A program made the position numbers and the translations under genes. Shown one piece after another: positions 9,461 to 16,839 of a stretch of DNA of 64,000 nucleotides. Source of the stretch: Lutibacter flavus (GTDB lineage Bacteria > Bacteroidota > Bacteroidia > Flavobacteriales > Flavobacteriaceae); the NCBI RefSeq assembly GCF_900188355.1, contig NZ_FZNX01000003.1, forward strand, positions 7,501 to 71,500, in the 5' to 3' direction. How positions within the stretch are numbered: the first letter of the stretch is position 1; every line of letters begins with the position of its first letter. The notes under the pieces are model-generated. The model saw only the letters and a list, made by a program, of their open reading frames with translations, did not search any database and had not been told where the DNA came from.

Positions 9461-9499
9461 CAAACATACCTTGCTCAAACGGACAAACAAAGTCCGTTT
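9461..9499 (-). promoter_or_regulatory. Promoter with overlapping inverted-repeat operator for the unknown operon
   Basis: On the minus strand there is a TATGTTTG element (9461-9468, TAnnTTTG type) and TTTG (9488-9491) with exactly 19 bp between them, the classical Bacteroidota promoter. A perfect inverted repeat, AAACGGAC, seven bases, GTCCGTTT (9477-9499), covers the -33 element. The repeat is G/C-rich relative to its surroundings. A repressor bound here would block transcription of the genes from 9439 to 6279. The WYL regulator ending at 9528 is the natural candidate. Confidence 0.75.
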
Positions 9500-9527
9500 A
9501 AGTAAAAAGAATTATTATATATAAATA

Positions 9528-10514
9528 TTATTTGTAGTATTCGGCAATTAAATCCAAATGTTCTTTGAAGTAATCTACAACAGGTTTTGGAGAAATAATT
9601 TTAACCCATTGGTTGTATTTAAGCATTTCCATAACAAACTCATAATTAGCTTTTAAAGTAACCTCAACTTCGCCCCACATATCAGGATTTGAATAATTAT
9701 GTTCATTTGAGTCCATTTCCTTGGCAAAAGAAATTAATTTTTGACTTTTATGAATAGGGCTGGCTAATAAGTACTTTAAATGATGATTGGCTACTTTAAT
9801 TCTAATTTTTTCAACTTTTAAACCTTCACTTAAAATTCCAATTGAATATCTAAAATACTCATCTTCATTAAATTCAATTGAATCTTCAACTATCTTATTA
9901 AAAATTTGAATTTTATCTAAACGTTCATCTAAGTAAAAAGTCTTTATTTTTTTATTATTAATATCATAGGCAATTAAGTGCCAAGATTTGTGCTTTTCTT
10001 TAATATGCAATGGTTGAAATTGTGTTTTTTCAACACTTTCAAACTTATTATCATCATACCAACCATTGTAAGATATATGAACTAAAAATTTATGTTCAAT
10101 AGCATTTATCAAGCTCAATAAATCTATGTTAGTATTTAAAGTTGCCTTATCTAACGTTATAAAAGAACTGCTTTCTGCCGCTTTCTTACTAATTAATAAG
10201 TGTTCTACCCTATAAAACACATTTTCCATTTCTAACGAAAGCTTACCTCCTTTTATATAATAACCAAAATTCCTTTTAAGTTTAATTTCAACTCCAAAAA
10301 ATTCTTTAATATAAACTAAATCTCTGCGTAACGTTTTTTCACTGTTAAATTTTAGTTTATCTAAAAAAGTATTTCCTTTAAACTCTTCAAACTTTTTAAT
10401 AAGTACTTTTTGAAGTTCGTGGCGCAACACAAATTCATCATTATAAATACCAAAATATTTTGGATTTGAAACAATTTTAAGAATATAATACCTTCTAAAG
10501 AATTCAGCGGTCAC
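9528..10514 (-). CDS. WYL-domain transcriptional regulator
   Basis: This 328-residue protein starts with GTG at 10514. An N-terminal winged-helix region (about 1-100, with EKTLRRDLVYIKEFFGVEIK as recognition and wing) is followed by a WYL domain (about 135-215: KSWHLIAYD then IKTFYLDERLDKIQ) and a WCX-like C-terminal segment (about 225-328). WYL proteins bind nucleic acid or nucleotide ligands and often control anti-phage operons (BrxR of BREX, CapW of CBASS). The gene lies 88 bp upstream of the operon at 9439-6279, and the gap holds that operon's promoter and operator. It is divergent from the flippase gene at 10579. Confidence 0.85.
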   Translation of the reverse strand: MTAEFFRRYYILKIVSNPKYFGIYNDEFVLRHELQKVLIKKFEEFKGNTFLDKLKFNSEKTLRRDLVYIKEFFGVEIKLKRNFGYYIKGGKLSLEMENVFYRVEHLLISKKAAESSSFITLDKATLNTNIDLLSLINAIEHKFLVHISYNGWYDDNKFESVEKTQFQPLHIKEKHKSWHLIAYDINNKKIKTFYLDERLDKIQIFNKIVEDSIEFNEDEYFRYSIGILSEGLKVEKIRIKVANHHLKYLLASPIHKSQKLISFAKEMDSNEHNYSNPDMWGEVEVTLKANYEFVMEMLKYNQWVKIISPKPVVDYFKEHLDLIAEYYK

Positions 10515-10578
10515 TTAGATAATTTTGTAACAAAGATTAAGAAAAAACTTTAATAGTTCTATATTTGAGACAAAAAAT

Positions 10579-11841
10579 ATGCCGCAACTTTTTAGCAAAC
10601 AAGATTTTTTAAATACTAAATGGTTTATTGCTGAAAAATTGACTAGTTTATTAGTTGCAATAATTATTATTCCTAAAATTTTTAACTCACTTGGGGTACT
10701 CAATATTGGCAAACTAAAATTTGCGGAAACATTTGTTAACTTTTTCACTCCAATTATATTCTTAGGACTTTCTGCAATATGCATTCGTGAACTTATTTTT
10801 TACCCTAAACGCACAAAATTTATACTTGCAACAGCATTGTATTTAAGAACTGCTAGTTGGCTCCTAAGCTTAATTGTTATATTTACTTATACTTATTTTT
10901 TTATAGATAATAATTTATTAATACTATACCTTTTAATTTGTTTTAGTTATTTAGTAAGAGTGTTTGATGTTTTTGAATATTATTTTCACGCTATAAAACA
11001 AACTAAATATGTATTTATAAGTAAATCTATCAGTTTATTAATTGTTGTACTACTTCAATATTACGGAGTTAAGAATCAAATTGGAATTGAATATTTTGCT
11101 TCACTTATTATTTTAGACTTTTTAATCCAAAGCATTATATATTATAGCATTATAAAAACTAAAAACATTTTTAGCTTTAAAGATCTTGTATTTTCTAAAG
11201 TATTGGCTAAATATCTTTTGAAAAATTCTTTTCCGTTAATATTGTCTAACTTTTTAATTTTAATTTATATTGTAACAGACGATTTTATTTTAAAATATTA
11301 TCATGGCGATGAATCCTATGGATTGTATTCAACCATTTACTATTTAATAATAACTTTAACTTGGAGTATAGGTTTTTCTATTATAAACGCATTGTTTCCT
11401 TCTTTAGCAGAATCTTACACAACAAATCTTCGAGTATATTATCAAAAAATAAGTTCAATAATTATTTATATGCTAGCATTAGGAGTTTTAATTATTATTT
11501 GTTACAACTTATTTAGCTATCACATTTTAAATAATTTTTTTGATAAAAGTTTTCTTAAAATTAATAACATGCTAAAACTATTTAGTTGGGCACCTCTATT
11601 TATTTTTATAGGTATGATTTTTGAAAAACACCTAATTATTACAAATCATATTGAAAAAAACGTATATCGGTTTATTCTAGGCTGCATTTCAAATTTAATT
11701 CTTTCAATGATATTAATTCCAAAATACGAAATTACTGGTGCAATTATAGCTGTATTATTTAGCCATTTTATAACAAATATTGGTTTCCTCTTTTTAGACA
11801 CTAAAAGCAGAAAACAATTAAATTTTTTGTTTTTGAAATAA
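10579..11841 (+). CDS. Oligosaccharide flippase family (Wzx/MATE-like) membrane protein
   Basis: This 420-residue protein is very hydrophobic, with about 12 membrane segments spread along its whole length and short polar loops, as in the MVF/polysaccharide-export superfamily. The N-terminal segments (NSLGVLNIGKLKFAETFVNF) and the central D-D-F-I-L-K-Y-Y-H-G stretch match lipid-linked oligosaccharide flippases. No glycosyltransferases accompany it, which is unusual for a Wzx gene. A TATATTTG element lies at 10560-10567, just before the ATG, but no well-spaced -33 is visible. The gene is divergent from the WYL regulator and is followed by the second exonuclease gene. Confidence 0.75.
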   Translation: MPQLFSKQDFLNTKWFIAEKLTSLLVAIIIIPKIFNSLGVLNIGKLKFAETFVNFFTPIIFLGLSAICIRELIFYPKRTKFILATALYLRTASWLLSLIVIFTYTYFFIDNNLLILYLLICFSYLVRVFDVFEYYFHAIKQTKYVFISKSISLLIVVLLQYYGVKNQIGIEYFASLIILDFLIQSIIYYSIIKTKNIFSFKDLVFSKVLAKYLLKNSFPLILSNFLILIYIVTDDFILKYYHGDESYGLYSTIYYLIITLTWSIGFSIINALFPSLAESYTTNLRVYYQKISSIIIYMLALGVLIIICYNLFSYHILNNFFDKSFLKINNMLKLFSWAPLFIFIGMIFEKHLIITNHIEKNVYRFILGCISNLILSMILIPKYEITGAIIAVLFSHFITNIGFLFLDTKSRKQLNFLFLK

Positions 11842-11887
11842 CTTTTTAAATATTGTATATCTTTATTAAGAAATAAAAAACTAATTG

Positions 11888-12550
11888 ATGTTCTCTTTTT
11901 TTAAACAAAAAACATATCCTGAATTCTATAAAAACTACCTTAAAAGTTTCAAGCAAAAACCTTCAAAAAAAATAGAAGATACACGTTTTGTTATTTTTGA
12001 TACAGAAACTACAGGTTTAGATCTTGAAAAAGACAGAATTCTATCTATTGGAGCAATTGGCGTTTTTAATAATACTATTGATGTTGCTGACAATTTTGAA
12101 GTTTACATAACCCAAAACGAATTTAATACCGAAACTGTTGAAATACACGGATTATTAAAAGAAGGAAAACTAATAAAAAGCAATGAAAATGAAGCAATTC
12201 AACAATTTATTTCCTTTTTAGGAAACGCTGTTTTAGTTGCGCACCACGCTGCTTTTGATATTGAAATGATAAATGCTTCATTAAAAAGAATAAATCTCCC
12301 AAAACTTAAAAATAAAAGTATTGATACAGGTATTTTATACAAAAAATTAGAAGGTAAAAAAGAAAACCATTTTAATTTAGACGTTTTGTGCGATGAATTT
12401 AATATTCCAAAACATGACAGGCATACCGCTTCTGGAGATGCTTTTATTACAGCACTTTTATTCTTAAAAATATTATCAAAATTAAAAAAGGAAAGAACGG
12501 TTCATTATTCCGATTTATTTAGAACTTCAAATAAAGAAGGTTTAATTTAA
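11888..12550 (+). CDS. DnaQ-like 3'-5' exonuclease (DEDDh), copy 2
   Basis: This 220-residue paralogue of the protein at 3488 keeps all DEDDh motifs: FDTETTGLD, AHHAAFDIEM, and HDRHTASGDAFITA. I chose the ATG at 11888 over a TTG one codon upstream because the protein then starts MFSFFKQKTYPEFY, parallel to copy 1. It lies directly upstream of the convergent acyl-CoA synthetase gene, the place this exonuclease usually takes in acetate loci. Its own DUF294 partner (4215-6134) is separated from it by the flippase, WYL regulator and unknown operon. Confidence 0.87.
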   Translation: MFSFFKQKTYPEFYKNYLKSFKQKPSKKIEDTRFVIFDTETTGLDLEKDRILSIGAIGVFNNTIDVADNFEVYITQNEFNTETVEIHGLLKEGKLIKSNENEAIQQFISFLGNAVLVAHHAAFDIEMINASLKRINLPKLKNKSIDTGILYKKLEGKKENHFNLDVLCDEFNIPKHDRHTASGDAFITALLFLKILSKLKKERTVHYSDLFRTSNKEGLI

Positions 12551-12580
12551 AAACGCCCTCAAAAATTTGAAGGCGTTTTT
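12549..12580. terminator. Bidirectional terminator between exonuclease copy 2 and acyl-CoA synthetase
   Basis: AAAAACGCC and GGCGTTTTT arms (12549-12580) form a stem with one mismatch in the inner part, with A-run on one side and T-run on the other. It serves both convergent genes. Confidence 0.85.
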
Positions 12581-12599
12581 AGCTAAAGAATCTAGCATT

Positions 12600-15500
12600 T
12601 TATTTAACCAATGATCCATCCATTATAGCCGCAACTACATCTGGATTTAATAAAGTTGAAATATCACCTAAATTAGAGGTTTCATTCTCTGCAATTTTTC
12701 TTAAAATTCTACGCATAATTTTACCTGAACGTGTTTTAGGCAATCCTGGAACAAATTGAATTTTATCTAGTTTTGCTATCGGTCCAATAGTTCGAGCAAT
12801 TAAATCGTTAATTTCTTTTCTTAAGAAATCATCATTTTCAGGAGTTTCATATACAATAACATACGCATATAAAGCATTCCCTTTTATATCGTGCGGATAT
12901 CCTACTATTGCAGATTCAACCACATTATTGTGCTCATTTATTATATTTTCAATTGGTGCTGTTCCTAAATTATGTCCGGAAACAATAACAACATCATCTA
13001 CTCTACCTGTAATTCTATAATTTCCTTCTAAATCTCTAAAGGAACCGTCTCCTGTAAAGTATTTCCCTGGAAAAGCCGAGAAATAGGTTTCTTTATAACG
13101 CTTATGATCGCCATAAATAGTTCGTGCCATTGATGGCCAAGGATATTTAATACATAATTTACCTTCCGAAGGATTTGACATTAATTCCTCCCCATTTTCA
13201 TCAACCAAACAAGGTTGAATTCCTGGTAATGGGCGCGTTGCAAAAGTTGGTTTTGTTGGAGTTACTCCACCTAAAGGAGATATCATTATTCCTCCAGTTT
13301 CTGTTTGCCACCAAGTATCTACAATTGGAGATTTTTGTTGACCAATTTTCTCATTATACCAGTGCCAAGCTTCCTCATTAATTGGCTCTCCCACCGTACC
13401 TAAAACTTTAATAGAACTTAAATCGTGTTTTTCAATTAGCTCATTAGGTTGTGCAGCTAATGCTCTAATCGCAGTTGGTGCAGTGTAAAATTGATTTACC
13501 TGATGTTTTTCAACAATTTCCCAAAATCGCCCATAATCTGGATACGAAGGAATTCCTTCAAACATTAAAGTAGTTGCTCCTGCCGCTAATGGTCCATAAA
13601 CAATATAAGAATGACCAGTAATCCAACCAATGTCAGCGGTACAAAAATAAACATCACCATGTTGATATTGAAACACATTTTTAAAACTGTATGCTGTATG
13701 AATCATATAACCTGCGCAGGTATGTACCATTCCTTTTGGTTTTCCAGTTGAACCAGAAGTGTATAATATGAATAACATATCTTCTGCATCCATTTCTTCA
13801 GCTGGACAAATATCATTTACTTTCTCCAATTCATCATGCCACCAAACATCCCGACCTGCTTTCATTGTTACTTCAGAATTGATTCTATTAAGAACAATTG
13901 AAGTTTCAATTGTTGGTGTAGATTCTAATGCTTCGTCAACAATTCCTTTTAAATCCACAGCTTTTTTACCTCTAAAAACTCCATCTGTGGTTAATAAAAC
14001 TTTACATTCTGCATCATTAATTCTTGTTGATAATGCTACTGATGAAAATCCTGCGAAAACCACTGAATGCACTGCTCCAATTCTTGCACAAGCCAAAACT
14101 GCAATTGCCAATTCCGGAACCATAGGCATATAAACACACACTCTATCTCCTTTACCTACATTATTATTTTTTAACACATTAGCAAACCTACTTACTTCGG
14201 AATGCAACTCTTTATATGTGAAATTTCTATTTGCCTCATTTGGATCATTTGGCTCCCAAATAATAGCTAAATCATCTCCTCTTTTATCTAAATGACGATC
14301 CAAACAATTTTCAGTAATATTTAATTTGGCTCCCTTAAACCATTCGAATTTTGGGGTTTCCCAATCATATTCAACTACTTTATCCCACTTTTTACGCCAA
14401 GTAAAAGTATCCGCAATTTGAGACCAGAATCCCTCGGGATCATTTACACTATGTTGATAAGACTTATAATATTTTATAAATGAATTCACTTGTAAATCAT
14501 CAAGTGTTTCCTTTTCTTCAATTGTAGCGTGCTCAAAAATTCCAATTTTATGTAACTTGAATTCGTGAGTGATTTCTGAAATAATTTCAGGATCATCAAT
14601 TGTTGAAGGAATTGTATATTCAACTCCATCAGCAATATTTCTCAATAATTTTCTTAGAATTTTTCCTGATCGAGTTTTAGGTAAACGCTTTACTATTAAT
14701 ACTTTTCTTAAAGCTGCAACTGCCCCAATTTGTTTTCTAACTGTTTGAACAATATTGTATTCTAACTCAAAACTTGATACATAATCTCCAGATTTAAGAA
14801 CAACTAGAGCTAAAGGAATTTGCCCTTTTAATTGATTCTCAATTCCGAAAACTGCACATTCGGCAACGGAAGGATTCGAAGAAACAATTTCTTCCATTTC
14901 AGCAGTAGACAATCTATGACCGGCAACATTTATTACATCATCTACCCTACCTGTTATAAATACATAACCATCTTCATCTATGTAACCGCCATCACCAGAA
15001 AAATAATATCCCTCAAATTTTTTCAAATACCCCTCTACAAATCGATCTGTGTTTTCCCAAATATTTAACAAATTTCCAGGAGGAAGTGGCAATTTTACAG
15101 CTACAAACCCTTCTTCATTTGCACCAACTTTCTGTCCATCCCTATTTAATATTTGAATATCATAACCACTTACTGGTTTTGATGCAGATCCCGGTTTAAC
15201 AGGTAGCGCCTCCACTCCCATCATATTTGAAGCCATTGGCCAACCAGATTCTGTTTGCCACCAATGGTCGATTACAGGAACTTGTAATTTATCTTCTAAC
15301 CAATTTAATGTAGCAATATCACAACGTTCTCCGGCAAGAAACTGATATTTCAAACAACTTAAATCGTATTTTTTCATTAACTCACCATCCGGATCTTCTT
15401 TTTTGATAGCTCTTATTGCCGTTGGAGCAGTGAACATTACTTTCACATTATTCTCACTAATTATTCTCCAAAAAGTACTTGCGTCTGGAGTTTTAATTGG

Positions 15501-16424
15501 TTTTCCTTCATATATTATTGTAGTATTTCTGTTTAAAAGTGGTCCATAAACTATATAACTATGTCCTACAACCCAACCAACATCAGATGCAGACCAAAAC
15601 ACATCTCCTTCTTCTACTCCATAAACATTTTTCATTGAATATTTTAAGGCAGTAGCATAACCACCACTATCACGTAAAATACCTTTTGGTTTTCCAGTGG
15701 TCCCTGAAGTGTATAAAATATATAACGGATCTGTTGAAGAAACCTCAACACATTCTGCCGGTTTAGATTTTTCAACTAATTCTCTATACCCTACAAAACG
15801 ATGTGTTTTTGTCATTAGCGCTCCCAACCTGCGTTGAAAAACAATTACTTTATCTGGTTTATGAGTTGCTTTTTCAATTGCTTCATCAACCATTGGTTTG
15901 TAAGCTATAAGTCTATCAACCTCAATTCCTGAAGTAGCAGTTATTATCACTTTTGGCTTACAATCGTCTATTCTAATTGCCAATTCATGAGGTGCAAAAC
16001 CTCCAAAAACAACTGAATGTATTGCACCGATTCTAGCGCAAGCCAGCATACTGAATGCCGCATGTGGAATCATTGGCATATATATTATTACAGTATCTCC
16101 TTTTTTAACTCCTAAATCGCGAAGCCCCCCAGCTAAGCGTTCAACTTCACTTTTAACCTCATTAAAACTATATTGTAATTTTCGTTGAGTTACGGGTGAA
16201 TCATAAATTATTGCAGTTTGCTCTCCATATCCATCTTCAATATGCTTATCTAATGCTAAATAACAAACATTTAATTTCCCATCAGCAAACCAACGATCAA
16301 AACCATTTTCATCTTTTGATAAAATTGATTTTGGTTGTTGATACCATTCAATATTTTTCGCTTGTTCTTCCCAAAACTGCTCAGGGTTTTCAATACTTCT
16401 ATTATAATGTTTTTGATAGCTCAT
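12600..16424 (-). CDS. acs: Fused propionyl-CoA synthetase-like / acetyl-CoA synthetase
   Basis: One uninterrupted frame encodes two complete AMP-forming acyl-CoA synthetases. The N-terminal half (about 1-635) is PrpE-like, with YTSGTTGKPKG near 240 and the acetyl-regulated lysine motif PKTRSGKILR near 588. The C-terminal half (about 645-1274) is a typical Acs, with YTSGSTGKPKG near 893, WWQTETGG, and PKTRSGKIMRR near 1230. Single enzymes are usually 620-660 residues, so this is about double. I chose the ATG at 16424 (MSYQKHYN) because an Acs-type N-terminus starts there. An upstream in-frame ATG at 16454 would add 10 residues. A GTG in the linker might allow separate translation of the Acs half. 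It activates acetate and probably propionate to CoA esters. Confidence 0.9.
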   Translation of the reverse strand: MSYQKHYNRSIENPEQFWEEQAKNIEWYQQPKSILSKDENGFDRWFADGKLNVCYLALDKHIEDGYGEQTAIIYDSPVTQRKLQYSFNEVKSEVERLAGGLRDLGVKKGDTVIIYMPMIPHAAFSMLACARIGAIHSVVFGGFAPHELAIRIDDCKPKVIITATSGIEVDRLIAYKPMVDEAIEKATHKPDKVIVFQRRLGALMTKTHRFVGYRELVEKSKPAECVEVSSTDPLYILYTSGTTGKPKGILRDSGGYATALKYSMKNVYGVEEGDVFWSASDVGWVVGHSYIVYGPLLNRNTTIIYEGKPIKTPDASTFWRIISENNVKVMFTAPTAIRAIKKEDPDGELMKKYDLSCLKYQFLAGERCDIATLNWLEDKLQVPVIDHWWQTESGWPMASNMMGVEALPVKPGSASKPVSGYDIQILNRDGQKVGANEEGFVAVKLPLPPGNLLNIWENTDRFVEGYLKKFEGYYFSGDGGYIDEDGYVFITGRVDDVINVAGHRLSTAEMEEIVSSNPSVAECAVFGIENQLKGQIPLALVVLKSGDYVSSFELEYNIVQTVRKQIGAVAALRKVLIVKRLPKTRSGKILRKLLRNIADGVEYTIPSTIDDPEIISEITHEFKLHKIGIFEHATIEEKETLDDLQVNSFIKYYKSYQHSVNDPEGFWSQIADTFTWRKKWDKVVEYDWETPKFEWFKGAKLNITENCLDRHLDKRGDDLAIIWEPNDPNEANRNFTYKELHSEVSRFANVLKNNNVGKGDRVCVYMPMVPELAIAVLACARIGAVHSVVFAGFSSVALSTRINDAECKVLLTTDGVFRGKKAVDLKGIVDEALESTPTIETSIVLNRINSEVTMKAGRDVWWHDELEKVNDICPAEEMDAEDMLFILYTSGSTGKPKGMVHTCAGYMIHTAYSFKNVFQYQHGDVYFCTADIGWITGHSYIVYGPLAAGATTLMFEGIPSYPDYGRFWEIVEKHQVNQFYTAPTAIRALAAQPNELIEKHDLSSIKVLGTVGEPINEEAWHWYNEKIGQQKSPIVDTWWQTETGGIMISPLGGVTPTKPTFATRPLPGIQPCLVDENGEELMSNPSEGKLCIKYPWPSMARTIYGDHKRYKETYFSAFPGKYFTGDGSFRDLEGNYRITGRVDDVVIVSGHNLGTAPIENIINEHNNVVESAIVGYPHDIKGNALYAYVIVYETPENDDFLRKEINDLIARTIGPIAKLDKIQFVPGLPKTRSGKIMRRILRKIAENETSNLGDISTLLNPDVVAAIMDGSLVK

Positions 16425-16475
16425 ATTTAATATGGTTTTTGTTGTTAAATCCAAACTACATTGGATTCTAATAAT

Positions 16476-16838
16476 TTATTTTAACAATTCTTTTACCTCT
16501 TTCATCAATTTTTTTGTAGAAAAAGGTTTAGCGATATACTTATCTGCACCCAATTGCAAACCTAATTCTATGTCGGATAATTTATTTTTTGCAGAAAGAA
16601 AAATCACTTTAATTTCATTTAAATTCTGGCTTTGTTTTAAATAGCTAAGCACCTGATAACCATCTACATTTGGCATCATAATATCCAATAATATGATATC
16701 TGGAATATTATTTTCCGCTATTTCAATAGCCTCGGCTCCATCACGTGCAATAAACACTTCAAAATTTTCCTTTTTAAAAATGTATTCTAATGACATTACA
16801 ATGTTAGGTTCATCATCAACAATTAATATCTTTTTCAT
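16476..16838 (-). CDS. Receiver-only response regulator
   Basis: This 120-residue protein is a single REC domain: paired acidic residues in VDDEP, phospho-acceptor Asp in ILLDIMMPNVDG (near residue 52), Ser in FLSAKN, and Lys in YIAKPFS. No DNA-binding or output domain follows. It starts 1 bp after the end of the symporter-kinase gene and is its obvious partner. In Vibrio the equivalent regulator CrbR carries a LuxR-type output domain, so here the signal must pass to another protein by protein contact or a further phosphotransfer. Confidence 0.9.
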   Translation of the reverse strand: MKKILIVDDEPNIVMSLEYIFKKENFEVFIARDGAEAIEIAENNIPDIILLDIMMPNVDGYQVLSYLKQSQNLNEIKVIFLSAKNKLSDIELGLQLGADKYIAKPFSTKKLMKEVKELLK

Positions 16839-16839
16839 T

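Noticed and set aside
13759-14133. 124-codon plus-strand frame inside the acyl-CoA synthetase gene
   Set aside because: It is antisense to the conserved Acs core; Ser/Thr-rich product typical of reverse reading of such a gene.
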